From: Arthrobacter citreus
GTDB taxonomy: Bacteria > Actinomycetota > Actinomycetes > Actinomycetales > Micrococcaceae
Assembly (NCBI RefSeq): GCF_009192745.1
Contig: NZ_VTFV01000004.1
Span: 1-64,000, forward strand
Direction: 5' to 3'
Length of the DNA: 64,000 nt
The translations under genes and the position numbers were made by a program. The notes below the pieces were generated by a model. That model had not been told where the DNA came from. It worked only from the letters and a program-made list of their open reading frames with translations, and searched no databases. Positions 1 to 12,589 of this stretch are shown in pieces (position 1 is the first letter of the stretch; each line of letters begins with the position of its first letter).

Positions 1-84
1 AACAACAGGCACATCCGGCCTACTCGGAAAAACCATTCCCAACCGGGAACTTTCTTTTCTTTTCGCACCGCTGTGTGTTTTACC

Positions 85-113
85 AGCATATTCCATCCGA
101 ACCGTTTTAGCAA
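85..113 (-). promoter_or_regulatory. Candidate P2 promoter reading off the left edge
   Basis: A second minus-strand promoter-like pair lies downstream of P1: TTGCTA (108-113), a 17-base spacer and TATGCT (85-90). Tandem P1/P2 promoters with a long untranslated leader are typical of rRNA operons. The rest of 1-374 is AT-richer than the surroundings and holds no convincing gene. Confidence 0.5.
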
Positions 114-239
114 TTCGGTGAATTCCCGAAATTCGCTTGAAACAATCGGATGATTCCACACGAAAACGAAGCTCTTTCACAGCAGAGCCGTGAACCAGCT
201 TTTGTTTTGTGTGGATTTGGCCACCGTCCCGGGGAATCT

Positions 240-258
240 CCGGAAGCCTAGCTTCCGG
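240..258 (-). other. Hairpin in the leader downstream of P1
   Basis: CCGGAAGC (240-247) and GCTTCCGG (251-258) form a perfect 8-bp stem with a 3-base loop, with possible outer GGGG/CCCC pairing at 231-234 and 261-264. It would be transcribed from P1 as part of the leader. There is no U-tract, so a processing or antitermination structure is more likely than a terminator. Confidence 0.4.
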
Positions 259-283
259 CGCCCCAACCGCGGCGACTCCAATT

Positions 284-312
284 ACTTTACACACCCACGG
301 GCACCCGTGCAA
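284..312 (-). promoter_or_regulatory. Candidate P1 promoter reading off the left edge
   Basis: On the minus strand there is a -35 TTGCAC (307-312), exactly 17 bases, and a -10 TAAAGT (284-289). It lies downstream of the tyrS terminator and points left, away from tyrS. In Arthrobacter-like genomes the 16S rRNA operon often follows tyrS, so a stable-RNA operon promoter is the best guess; the gene itself is outside the window. Confidence 0.55.
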
Positions 313-374
313 GCCGGTTGCCGTGTGATGTCTTCCACCCCGCAAAGCGGCCTTTGGAAACCCTGGACATGCAA

Positions 375-404
375 GAGGCCGGCACCCAACAGGGAGCCGG
401 CCTC
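375..404 (-). terminator. tyrS terminator hairpin
   Basis: GAGGCCGGC (375-383) pairs perfectly with GCCGGCCTC (396-404) around a 12-base loop, 14 bases beyond the tyrS stop. There is only a weak T-stretch after the stem on the minus strand, as is common in actinobacteria. Confidence 0.65.
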
Positions 405-418
405 AAGACGTCAGCAGA

Positions 419-1744
419 CTACTTCGCCGTAACGACGGCGGTGGCCAGGTTCCGCTTGCCGCGGCGCAGCAGCAGGTACTTTCCGTGCAGCAGCTCCGAC
501 TCAGCAACAACCTCATCGATCTCGGTGACCTTGCGGTTGTTCACGTAGGCACCGCCCTCGGTAATGGTCCGCCGTGCTTCCGAGTTGGTCTTGGACAGTC
601 CGGCAGCCACCAGCAGGTCGATGATGCCAAGGCCATCCGGCGTCACCTCCGCCCGAGGCAGTTCGGCAGTGGCCGCAGTCAGCGTCGCTTCATCCAGTTC
701 TTCGAGCGACCCCTGACCGAATAGTGCAGCCGAGGCGGCGATGACCTTCTCCGTCGCTTCGATGCCGTGCACCAGTGAAGTCACGTCGTACGCCAGTGCA
801 CGCTGGGCCTCGCGCTTGTGCGGGGCTTCCTTTACCGAGCGCTCAAGTTCTTCGATTTCCGCCTTGGTCCGGAAGGTAAAGACCTTCAGCCTGTCGATGA
901 CGTCAGCGTCCGCAGTGTTCAGCCAGAACTGGAACATTGCATACGGGCTGGTCATGGAACCGTCCAGCCATACGGCGTTGCCTTCGCTCTTGCCGAACTT
1001 GGTCCCGTCGGAATTGGTGATGAGCGGGGTGCCCAGTGCGTGCACGGTGGCTCCCTCGACCTTGCGCACCAGCTCGGTGCCGGACGTCAGGTTTCCCCAC
1101 TGGTCCGAGCCGCCGGTCTCCAGCACGCAGTTGTAGTCGCGGAAGAGCTGAAGGTAATCCATGCCCTGCAGCACCTGGTAGCTGAACTCGGCGTAGCTGA
1201 TGCCTTCGTCGGAGTTCAGGCGGGAGGCAACAATTTCCTTCTTGACCATGGTGCCCACCCGGAAGTGCTTGCCAATGTCGCGGAGGAAGTCGATGGCGCT
1301 CATCGGCGCCGTCCAGTCCAGGTTGTTCACCATGCGGGCGGAGTTCTCACCCTCAAAGCTGAGGAAACGCTGCACCTGTCCCTGCAGGTAGCCAACCCAC
1401 TCGTTCACCGTCTCCTTGGTGTTCATGGTGCGTTCCGCCGTCGGGCGGGGATCGCCGACCAGACCGGTGGATCCGCCCACCAGCGCCAGGGGCCGGTGGC
1501 CAGCCAGCTGGAGGCGGCGCATGGTCAGCAGCTGCACGAGGTTGCCCAGGTGGAGGCTGGGCGCTGTGGGATCGAACCCGCAGTAATACGTGACCGGTTC
1601 CCCGGCGAGCAGCTTTTCAAGTTCCGCCTCATCGGTGGAGAGCTTGATCAGCCCACGCCATTTCAGTTCCTGCCAGATATTGGCAAAGCTCGGATCGTTC
1701 TGCTGGGCAGCAAGGCCCTCGGGGGTCTGGGTATTCTGTGGCAC
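419..1744 (-). CDS. tyrS: Tyrosyl-tRNA synthetase
   Basis: This cytoplasmic class I aminoacyl-tRNA synthetase charges tRNA-Tyr with tyrosine using ATP. The Rossmann fold carries the HIGH-equivalent HLGN at about residues 65-68 and the KMSKS-equivalent KFGKS at about 249-253. The C-terminus is an S4 RNA-binding domain (ending near LLLRRGKRNLATAVV). About 441 residues is slightly longer than the usual 420. I chose GTG at 1744, just after the stop of the upstream helicase gene; an in-frame TTG at 1804 would overlap that gene by about 47 bases. AGAAGG lies too close to the GTG to be an ideal ribosome site, so the start is uncertain. The family call is secure. Confidence 0.93.
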   Translation of the reverse strand: MPQNTQTPEGLAAQQNDPSFANIWQELKWRGLIKLSTDEAELEKLLAGEPVTYYCGFDPTAPSLHLGNLVQLLTMRRLQLAGHRPLALVGGSTGLVGDPRPTAERTMNTKETVNEWVGYLQGQVQRFLSFEGENSARMVNNLDWTAPMSAIDFLRDIGKHFRVGTMVKKEIVASRLNSDEGISYAEFSYQVLQGMDYLQLFRDYNCVLETGGSDQWGNLTSGTELVRKVEGATVHALGTPLITNSDGTKFGKSEGNAVWLDGSMTSPYAMFQFWLNTADADVIDRLKVFTFRTKAEIEELERSVKEAPHKREAQRALAYDVTSLVHGIEATEKVIAASAALFGQGSLEELDEATLTAATAELPRAEVTPDGLGIIDLLVAAGLSKTNSEARRTITEGGAYVNNRKVTEIDEVVAESELLHGKYLLLRRGKRNLATAVVTAK

Positions 1745-1757
1745 GCCTTCTAAATTA

Positions 1758-4025
1758 TCAGGATTCGCTGCCGTCGATGCCCGCAGGGATACCGTGCTCC
1801 GCAATAAGACGCAGTCGCTGCGTGGGACGGGTCATGGCGACATACAGATCCCCCACCTTCCCGGCGGCCGCCGTGAGCAGCTCGGACGGTTCGAGGATGA
1901 TGACGCCGTCGAACTCCAGGCCCTTGGCCTCGCGCGGGGAAATCACCACGATGTCCTGGCTCAGGCCGCCGGCACCGGTGCCAACACGGTTCCCGTACAG
2001 GGCGGTTACCTCCTTGCGGACGCGTTCCAGCCTGTGGTCCTCGGTGATGACGGCCAGCAGGCCTCCCTCGATCGCGGCAAGGTCTTCCGGAAGCGTCTCA
2101 AGCAGCCGGGGCAGCAGGCCGCCCTCGGGCACGTTGTCCAGGAACGGCGCCCACTGCCCGTCGCGGACGGCCTTGGGCGCGGAAACCACCAGTCCGGCCG
2201 CATTGGCCATGCGGACGGCTGCTTCGGCGATCTGCGCAGGGGTGCGGTAGTTGACGGTGAGTTCTTCCAGGGTCCACCGCTCCCCCACAAAGGGCTCCAG
2301 CGCCTGCTGCCAGGACGTGGCGCCGGCGGCGGAGGACGTCTGTGCAATGTCGCCCACCACGGTGAAGGATTTCAGCGGGCAGCGGCGCATGAGCAGCCGC
2401 CATTGCATGGCTGAGAGTTCCTGGGCCTCGTCCACCACTACGTGGCCAAAGGCCCAGGTGCGGTCCACTGCGGCACGGTCCGCTGCGGTCAGCCGCTGCT
2501 CAGTGGCCATGTTGTGGTTGGCCAGGTCTTCGGCGGAGAGGATGCCGTGGGCTCCGGAGTCTTCCAGGAATCCTTCGGTGTTCTCAATGGCACGCTCGGC
2601 GTTGGCAAGGTCCCGTTTCCGGGCCTCTTCCAGGGCTGCACTGTCCCGGCCTGCGGAGGCGTCGAGTTCTCCGAGCAGTTCGGCGGCTTCGTCCAGCAGC
2701 GGAACATCGGCTTCAGTCCATGGTGCGTCCGGGCTGCGCCGCAGTGCTGCGCGCTCAGCCTCCGTAAGTTCCGGGGCCGCGGCTTCAAGGTGCCCGGGCT
2801 TGCTGAAGAGTTCGCTGATGAGCTTTTCCGGCGTCAGCGGCATCCAGCACAGGTTCAGGGCCACCCGGACATCGCGGGAGCTGCGCACATCCTCGGCGAG
2901 ATAGGCGCGGTCGGTGCTGTTGCCGGCACCGGCCGATTCCTCCAGGATCTCCGTCATCTGGTCGGTGAGCTCCCGCAGCAGGATCTTCACGAACGTTACG
3001 CGGGCCTCGTTGTGCGGCTTGCCGGTGGCACGGGCACGGTCCCGGGCGCGGGCTACCTGCTTGGGTGTCAGGGTGACCCAGGTACCTTCGATGTTCAAGC
3101 GCCGCGGCTCGGTGAAGTTCCGCTGGCGGTTCGCGACGGCACGGGCAACGACGTCGGCCATTGAGAGCCGGCCCTTGATCTCCGCCGCCGCGGGAGTCTC
3201 TTCTCCGGAGGCAGTGATGCCGGGCATCAGCTGGCCAAGACTGGACATAACGACGCCGGTCTCGCCCAGGGAAGGCAGCACACGTTCGATGTACCGGATG
3301 AAGGCGTTGGAAGGACCAACCAGCAGCACGCCGGCGGACTTCAGCCGTTCGCGGTGGGTGTAGAGCAGATAGGCGGCGCGGTGCAGGGCAACGGCGGTCT
3401 TGCCGGTGCCCGGTCCGCCCTGGACCACGAGGGTTCCGGGCAGCGGGGCACGGATAATCCGGTCCTGTTCGGCCTGGATGGTGCCGACGATGTCCGACAT
3501 CTGTCCGGTCCGCTTGGAATTCAGGGCAGCAAGCAGTGCACCCTCACCCTGCAGATCCTGCCCCTCTTCGAGCATTGAATAGTCCAGCACGTCGTCTTCC
3601 AGGCCCTGGACCTCGCGCCCCTTGAGCATCAGGTGGCGTCGGCGCCGCACACCCTGGCGCTCGAAAGCGGTGGCCTGGTAGAAGGTGCCCGCTTCGGGTG
3701 CCCGCCAGTCCACCATGAGTCGCTGCAGGTCCGAGGTGGAGAGACCGATGCGCCCGATGTAGCGGGTCTCGCCGTCGTCGAGGTCAAGACGGCCGAAGAC
3801 CAGGCGGTCGTCGACGGCCATGAGCTGCGCCAGCCGGTCTTCATACATGGTGGCGAACGCATCGCGTTCCGACCGGTTCTGGTGTGACCCCGCGGAGTGG
3901 CTGCGGCGCACCTGGGCCAGCTGCTCACGTTTTTCCTCGCGCAGCTCATCGAGCCGGTGGTACAAGCCAGCCACATACTGGCGCTCGTTTTCCAGCTCCA
4001 TATGGGCCGAAGACTCTTCAGGCAT
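1758..4025 (-). CDS. HelD-like UvrD/Rep-family helicase (RNA polymerase recycling factor type)
   Basis: A 755-residue superfamily 1 ATPase. The Walker A motif GGPGTGKT is at about 203-210, motif II is VVDEAQELS, and late motifs GLEFDGVII and VAMTRPTQRL are present. The N-terminus (about 1-70) is a charged helical region, as in HelD, where a coiled coil enters the RNA polymerase secondary channel. In mycobacteria and Streptomyces such proteins remove stalled polymerase from DNA, and some (HelR) give rifampicin tolerance. The arrangement (N-terminal coiled coil, split helicase core) supports HelD rather than UvrD or Rep; the RNA polymerase role is inferred. A GAGAGGG site lies about 9 bases upstream of the ATG. 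Confidence 0.85.
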   Translation of the reverse strand: MPEESSAHMELENERQYVAGLYHRLDELREEKREQLAQVRRSHSAGSHQNRSERDAFATMYEDRLAQLMAVDDRLVFGRLDLDDGETRYIGRIGLSTSDLQRLMVDWRAPEAGTFYQATAFERQGVRRRRHLMLKGREVQGLEDDVLDYSMLEEGQDLQGEGALLAALNSKRTGQMSDIVGTIQAEQDRIIRAPLPGTLVVQGGPGTGKTAVALHRAAYLLYTHRERLKSAGVLLVGPSNAFIRYIERVLPSLGETGVVMSSLGQLMPGITASGEETPAAAEIKGRLSMADVVARAVANRQRNFTEPRRLNIEGTWVTLTPKQVARARDRARATGKPHNEARVTFVKILLRELTDQMTEILEESAGAGNSTDRAYLAEDVRSSRDVRVALNLCWMPLTPEKLISELFSKPGHLEAAAPELTEAERAALRRSPDAPWTEADVPLLDEAAELLGELDASAGRDSAALEEARKRDLANAERAIENTEGFLEDSGAHGILSAEDLANHNMATEQRLTAADRAAVDRTWAFGHVVVDEAQELSAMQWRLLMRRCPLKSFTVVGDIAQTSSAAGATSWQQALEPFVGERWTLEELTVNYRTPAQIAEAAVRMANAAGLVVSAPKAVRDGQWAPFLDNVPEGGLLPRLLETLPEDLAAIEGGLLAVITEDHRLERVRKEVTALYGNRVGTGAGGLSQDIVVISPREAKGLEFDGVIILEPSELLTAAAGKVGDLYVAMTRPTQRLRLIAEHGIPAGIDGSES

Positions 4026-4135
4026 GTTCGCGTTCCCTCTCGCAAAGGCAGACCGTCAAGTTTACCCCGCTTCGGCACATTTTGTATGCCCTGTCCAGAG
4101 TGCGGCCCTGCGGCGGACTGCCGGGGGCCAAAAGG

Positions 4136-4705
4136 CTAGTACGTGCGCAGGGAATGGACGTGGTAACCGGCCAGGTTTTCGCGCCCTCCAAGGCCGTCGA
4201 GTTCAAGTACGACGCCGATCCCGGCGACGCGTGAACCAGCACGTTCGATCAGCCGGGCGGTGGCGCCCAGGGTGCCGCCGGTCGCCAGGACATCGTCCAG
4301 GACCAGGACCCGTGAGCCGGCCGGAATATCACCAATGTGGACTTCGAGGCTGTTGGTGGCGTATTCCATCGAGTACGTCTCGTTGTACGTGGGGCGCGGC
4401 AGCTTGCCGGGCTTGCGGACGGTGATGACACCATGTCCGGAGGCGTAGGCTGCAGCCGCAGCCAGCAGGAAACCGCGTGCTTCAACGCCGGCAACGAAGT
4501 CGAAGGTTCCCTCGAACTCAGCCAGCAGCGCATCGACCATTCCGCGCAGGGCAGGTCCGTCGGCGAAGACCGGGGTCAGGTCGCGGAACGTCACCCCCGG
4601 CGTCGGGTAATTCGGCACCACTGCGCAGAGGCGGTCAATGGTCTCAAGGATGGATTCTGCCGGGGCAGCTGAACCGGCAAGGGGGGCTGAAGCTTCGTCT
4701 TTCAC
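4136..4705 (-). CDS. apt: Adenine phosphoribosyltransferase
   Basis: Purine salvage enzyme: adenine + PRPP gives AMP + pyrophosphate, in the cytoplasm. The type I phosphoribosyltransferase PRPP loop VLVLDDVLATGGT is at about 133-145. The N-terminal YPTPGVTFRDLTPVFAD and the FVAGVEARGF segments are hallmarks of Apt. It has 189 residues against a usual 170-180, the excess being a short Ala-rich N-terminal tail. It lies 110 bases after the helicase start on the same strand. Confidence 0.95.
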   Translation of the reverse strand: MKDEASAPLAGSAAPAESILETIDRLCAVVPNYPTPGVTFRDLTPVFADGPALRGMVDALLAEFEGTFDFVAGVEARGFLLAAAAAYASGHGVITVRKPGKLPRPTYNETYSMEYATNSLEVHIGDIPAGSRVLVLDDVLATGGTLGATARLIERAGSRVAGIGVVLELDGLGGRENLAGYHVHSLRTY

Positions 4706-4789
4706 CCATCCACCTTACCGGGCCGGGGCCCGGACTCGCCCGCCCGGTGCCCTTACGGGGATGCGCTGCTGGTCACAGGGTCCTGTGGT

Positions 4790-5437
4790 TTAGTCCGTTG
4801 CGGCGGTGGCGCCGGCCGGTCGGCGACGCTGCACCGCAGGGCGGTACTTGGAGACACTGGGCTCGCCGGTGAGCCAGAAACGCCAGGGGTAGGCCTCGGA
4901 GCCGCCCGCTCCGCTGACCCCAACCCGGGGACCGCGGGAGGTCAGGGCAGGATCCGCCGCTGCCTGCGGCAGCTCGAGCCGCAGCGGCCCGGCGAAGACG
5001 TCCGCCCCGTTCAGGTTCCGGTCGATCCCCAGCGCCTGGGCCAGCCGCGCCGGACCGCGGGCAAGGTCCAGATCGGTCTTGGGTTCTCTCCGGCGAAGGC
5101 GGGCAAGTGAGTGCCCCTCCACTATTTCCCCTGCCCGCAGCAGGAGGCCGGTAGCCTGGCCTTCCACACCGCAGACTACGTTGGCGCAGTAGTGCATCCC
5201 GTAGGTGAAGTAGACGTAGAGGTGTCCCGCCGGACCGAACATGGTGGAGTTGCGCGCGGACTGGCCGCGGAAAGCATGCGAACCGGGGTCTGCTTCACCC
5301 AGGTAGGCCTCAACCTCGGTGATCCGTACGGCCACGGGACCATCCGGTGAATCGCGGTGCAACACTGCTCCCAGCAGCCAGGGTGCTGCTTCGGTTGCGG
5401 GGACGGCCAGGAGGCTGCGGGGATCGGAAACGTCCAT
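4790..5437 (-). CDS. 3-methyladenine DNA glycosylase (AAG/MPG family)
   Basis: Base-excision repair glycosylase that removes alkylated purines such as 3-methyladenine. The 215-residue length and segments ITEVEAYLGEADPGSHAF, MFGPAGHLYVYFTYGMHYC and GLLLRAGEI are diagnostic of the AAG/MPG fold; the EAY segment carries the catalytic glutamate and the YVYFTYGMH segment lines the DNA-binding face. It is on the same strand as apt, with an 84-base gap. No SOS-type box is evident upstream. Confidence 0.92.
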   Translation of the reverse strand: MDVSDPRSLLAVPATEAAPWLLGAVLHRDSPDGPVAVRITEVEAYLGEADPGSHAFRGQSARNSTMFGPAGHLYVYFTYGMHYCANVVCGVEGQATGLLLRAGEIVEGHSLARLRRREPKTDLDLARGPARLAQALGIDRNLNGADVFAGPLRLELPQAAADPALTSRGPRVGVSGAGGSEAYPWRFWLTGEPSVSKYRPAVQRRRPAGATAATD

Positions 5438-5475
5438 TTCCTTACCGTAAAGGGCGGGCCGTCCGCGCGAGAAAC

Positions 5476-6345
5476 TCAGAGGGTTGCGCGGTAGAGGGCT
5501 TCGAGTGCACGCAGCCGGTGGGAGTTGGGGTGCGGGGTGCTGCCCTGCAGCCGGATCGCGGCCGAATCAAGGGCCAGATGCCATGCAGCCATCAGCGCGG
5601 CAGTGTCTTCGACCGAGCCGCCCTCCACCCTCTGGCGCACGTGCAGCTTCGCCGGCCCGCCGTCGTCGCGCACTTCCGTCACGGCTTCCTCTCCAATACC
5701 CAGGTTCCCGCTTGACGCTTCGACGGCGGCGCGTACGTCCTCCGCCGGAGCCCGGTACCAGCGTTCGAACTCCAGGCTCCTGCCGTCGGGGTTCTCCACC
5801 ACCTTTCCCATGGTGGGACTGACGTCGAACTCCCGGGAGTAGGCATCGCGCAGCGCCTCCCAGGAACCCGGTTCCTCCTCCGGCGGCGCGTTCCCGGCGG
5901 CAACGGCGGCGAAGGCGCCCATGATCCCCTGCCAGCCGGCGCTGCCCTCGGCCAGGAAATCCGCGGTGTCCGAATGTGCGCGGAAAGTCAGCAGCGAACC
6001 GCCGTCTGATTCCAGGACCTGCCAATCCAGCACTGACTCTTCACCGAGCTCATCGTCCCAGGAGATCTGCAGGCTGGAGCGGGGGTTGAGCTGCAGCACT
6101 GTGCCGGAGACACCGCTGCCGCCCTTCTCCAGGGTGTACTCCTTGCCCAGCTCCCAGTCCGGATGGACGGGTCCCAGCCACTGTTCCACCTTCTGCGGAT
6201 TGGTCAGGACGTCCCAGATGTGGGCGGTGGGGTAATCAAGCTGTTTGTCGAACGCCAGCACCCACCCGTCGGTAACCTTTTCGATCCGGCCCTCGGGGAC
6301 GGGCCGGGTATCGCTGCTGCTGGACGGTGATGGGCTTTCAGCCAT
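5476..6345 (-). CDS. SRPBCC (START/AHSA1-like) domain protein, two-domain
   Basis: A 289-residue soluble protein. Residues about 25-150 carry an AHSA1-type SRPBCC pattern (TAHIWDVLTNPQKVEQWLGP, then a WQVLESDGGSLLTFRAH strand and a C-terminal helix). A second, weaker repeat at about 175-289 reads EFERWYRAPAEDVRAAVEAS and ends in a long helix. This fold makes a hydrophobic cavity for small ligands; the ligand is unknown. The N-terminal 20 residues are Ser/Pro-rich and probably disordered. It lies 38 bases upstream of the glycosylase gene on the same strand and may be cotranscribed. Confidence 0.8.
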   Translation of the reverse strand: MAESPSPSSSSDTRPVPEGRIEKVTDGWVLAFDKQLDYPTAHIWDVLTNPQKVEQWLGPVHPDWELGKEYTLEKGGSGVSGTVLQLNPRSSLQISWDDELGEESVLDWQVLESDGGSLLTFRAHSDTADFLAEGSAGWQGIMGAFAAVAAGNAPPEEEPGSWEALRDAYSREFDVSPTMGKVVENPDGRSLEFERWYRAPAEDVRAAVEASSGNLGIGEEAVTEVRDDGGPAKLHVRQRVEGGSVEDTAALMAAWHLALDSAAIRLQGSTPHPNSHRLRALEALYRATL

Positions 6346-6452
6346 GGCCCGGCCTTCCTGGACGTGGGGTGCGGACCATTTCAGGCTAGCGGGGGCGGGC
6401 CTCCGGCGGGAGGGGGTGCACGCGGCGCGTTCCGCCCGGCACCGAAGAGCGG

Positions 6453-6974
6453 CTACCTCGGGTAGCGGAACCGGATGTGCCGGTTTCCCGGATCCGCCTG
6501 CCAGAACTCGACTTCCCGGGGTGAGAGTGCGTAGAGCTGCCAGGACGGGTTCTGCGAGCCGTCCGCGCCGGGCCGTTCGTTCCAGTCCCGGGCGGAGGCT
6601 TCGGCGTCCAGCTGCACCACGCTTCCTGCCACCCGGATCTGGCGGCCTTGGCCGTACCAGTAGAAGTTCATGGCAGCGCGGGGGTTCTGCTCAAGCTCCC
6701 GCCCCTTCCGTGAGGTCCGCGAGGTAGCGAAATGCCAGCCGTCGGCGTCGAGGTCCTTCAGGATGAGCATGCGGGAGGAGAGGTTCCCGGCGTCATCCGC
6801 CGTCGCCAGGGAAAAGGCGTGCGGCTGCGGCACACCGGCTGCCAGCGCTTCCTCGAGCCAGCTCAGGAACAGTTCGGCCGGGTCCTCCGGTGCCTGCTCC
6901 GGGTCGAAGCCGGGCAGGCCGGAAGCGAAGTCGGGCAGGGCCCGCAGCGTGCGGCGCAGGTTCGGGTTGGGCAT
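6453..6974 (-). CDS. Pyridoxamine 5'-phosphate oxidase family protein
   Basis: A 173-residue FMN-binding split-barrel protein. AFSLATADDAGNLSSRMLILKDLD and FATSRTSRKGRELEQNPRAAMNFYW match the FMN-binding core of PNPOx, and the C-terminus WQADPGNRHIRFRYPR matches the PNPOx dimerisation region. True PdxH is about 210-220 residues and converts pyridoxine/pyridoxamine phosphate to pyridoxal phosphate. This shorter version may be a related oxidoreductase, so no gene symbol is given. It lies downstream of argH, separated by a large palindromic repeat. Confidence 0.82.
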   Translation of the reverse strand: MPNPNLRRTLRALPDFASGLPGFDPEQAPEDPAELFLSWLEEALAAGVPQPHAFSLATADDAGNLSSRMLILKDLDADGWHFATSRTSRKGRELEQNPRAAMNFYWYGQGRQIRVAGSVVQLDAEASARDWNERPGADGSQNPSWQLYALSPREVEFWQADPGNRHIRFRYPR

Positions 6975-6998
6975 GGCTCCACGCTATCCCCTCCCCAA

Positions 6999-7058
6999 AT
7001 CGAGATGGCAGAAACTGCCCGTATGACACGTCAAACGGGCAGTTTCTGCCATCTCGAT
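6999..7058. repeat. Palindromic repeat family A, copy 1
   Basis: Two perfectly complementary 24-base arms (6999-7022 and 7035-7058), beginning ATCGAGATGGCAGAAA and ending TTTCTGCCATCTCGAT, flank a 12-base loop. It sits 14 bases beyond the argH stop codon. A diverged copy is at 23881-23949. The hairpin could act as an argH terminator or mRNA stabiliser; recurrence elsewhere suggests a REP-like dispersed element. Confidence 0.9.
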
Positions 7059-7071
7059 GGTGGGGGAAGGC

Positions 7072-8529
<1,458 letters not shown>

Positions 8530-9738
8530 TTACTTACCTTCTGCCAAACGCTGGTCGCGGCCGGAGGCCACCTTGGAGGACATGCCGAAGAGTTCAATGA
8601 ACCCGCGGGCCATCGACTGGTCGAAGGTGTCTCCGGTGTCATAGGTGGCGAGGTTGAAGTCGTACAGCGAGGACTCCGAACGGCGGCCGGTAACGGTGGC
8701 GCGGCCTGCGTGCAGGTCCATGCGGATGTCGCCGGAGACGTACTTCTGGGTGTCTTCGATGAAGGCGTCCAGGGAGTTCTTCAGCGGGGAGAACCACTGG
8801 CCGTCGTAGACCAGTTCGGTCCAGCGCTGGCCGACCGTCTTCTTGAAGCGGGCCTGCTCGCGCTCCACCGTGACGTTCTCGAGCTCGCGGTGCGCGGCCA
8901 TCAGGGCCATGGCACCCGGTGCTTCGTAGATTTCGCGGCTCTTGATGCCCACGAGGCGGTCTTCGACGATGTCGATGCGGCCAATGCCCTGGGCACCGGC
9001 GCGGCGGTTCATCTCCTCGATGGCCTGCAGCGGGGTGACGGGCTTGCCGTCGATAGCTACCGGAACGCCTTCCTTGAAGGTGATGACGACTTCGTCAGCG
9101 GCGATGCCGGAGGCGGGGTCTGCGGTGTATTCGTAGACGTCCGGGGTGGGGCCGTTCCAGATGTCTTCCAGGAAGCCGGTTTCCACGGCGCGTCCCCAGA
9201 CGTTGGCGTCGATGGAGAACGGGTTCTTCTTGGTGGTGACGATCGGCAGGTTCTTCTCCTCGGCGAAGGCAATTGCCTTGTCGCGGGTCAGGGCCAGGTC
9301 ACGGACCGGGGCTATGCACTTCAGGTCCGGGCCCAGGGTCTGGATGCCGACCTCGAAGCGGACCTGGTCGTTGCCCTTGCCGGTGCAGCCGTGCGAGACG
9401 GTGGTCGCACCGAACTGGCGTGCAGCGGCTACCAGGTGCTTGACGATAACCGGGCGGGAAAGCGCGGAGACCAGCGGGTAGGAATCCATGTACAGGGCGT
9501 TGGCCTGCAGCGCCGGCATGCAGTACTCGGCGGCGAATTCGTCGCGGGCGTCAGCCACGTAGGCTTCCACCGCGCCGCAGTCGAGGGCACGCTGGCGGAT
9601 GGTCTCAAGGGATTCGCCACCCTGTCCGACGTCGACCGCCACGGCGATGACCTCGGCGCCGGTTGCCTCGGCAATCCAGCCGATGGCTACAGACGTATCC
9701 AGGCCACCGGAGTAGGCCAGAACAATACGTTCGCTCAC
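8530..9738 (-). CDS. argG: Argininosuccinate synthase
   Basis: Condenses citrulline and aspartate with ATP to argininosuccinate. The N-terminal ATP pyrophosphatase P-loop [11 protein letters not shown] is at about 8-18, and [18 protein letters not shown] (here [16 protein letters not shown]) is the substrate-binding signature. At 402 residues it has family length. The start is GTG at 9736-9738 with GAGGAGC 7 bases upstream. A 96-base gap separates it from argR, so it may have an additional promoter. Confidence 0.97.
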   Translation of the reverse strand: MSERIVLAYSGGLDTSVAIGWIAEATGAEVIAVAVDVGQGGESLETIRQRALDCGAVEAYVADARDEFAAEYCMPALQANALYMDSYPLVSALSRPVIVKHLVAAARQFGATTVSHGCTGKGNDQVRFEVGIQTLGPDLKCIAPVRDLALTRDKAIAFAEEKNLPIVTTKKNPFSIDANVWGRAVETGFLEDIWNGPTPDVYEYTADPASGIAADEVVITFKEGVPVAIDGKPVTPLQAIEEMNRRAGAQGIGRIDIVEDRLVGIKSREIYEAPGAMALMAAHRELENVTVEREQARFKKTVGQRWTELVYDGQWFSPLKNSLDAFIEDTQKYVSGDIRMDLHAGRATVTGRRSESSLYDFNLATYDTGDTFDQSMARGFIELFGMSSKVASGRDQRLAEGK

Positions 9739-9834
9739 GAATGTGCTCCTCTTGTGTTTGGTGCAGCACGCAGGCTGCGGGTTGGTTCTAAAAGTGGGGG
9801 GAAACCTGGTGCGGCGGCCCTGCCGGTCCGGTTT

Positions 9835-12585
<2,751 letters not shown>

Positions 12586-12589
<4 letters not shown>

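Noticed and set aside
1744-1804. TTG at 1804 as the tyrS start
   Set aside because: It overlaps the HelD-like gene by about 47 bases and the GTG at 1744 just after the helicase stop is more economical; still uncertain.
6999-7058. Simple argH terminator only
   Set aside because: No T-run follows the stem, and a homologous copy exists elsewhere, so a dispersed element is the better description.
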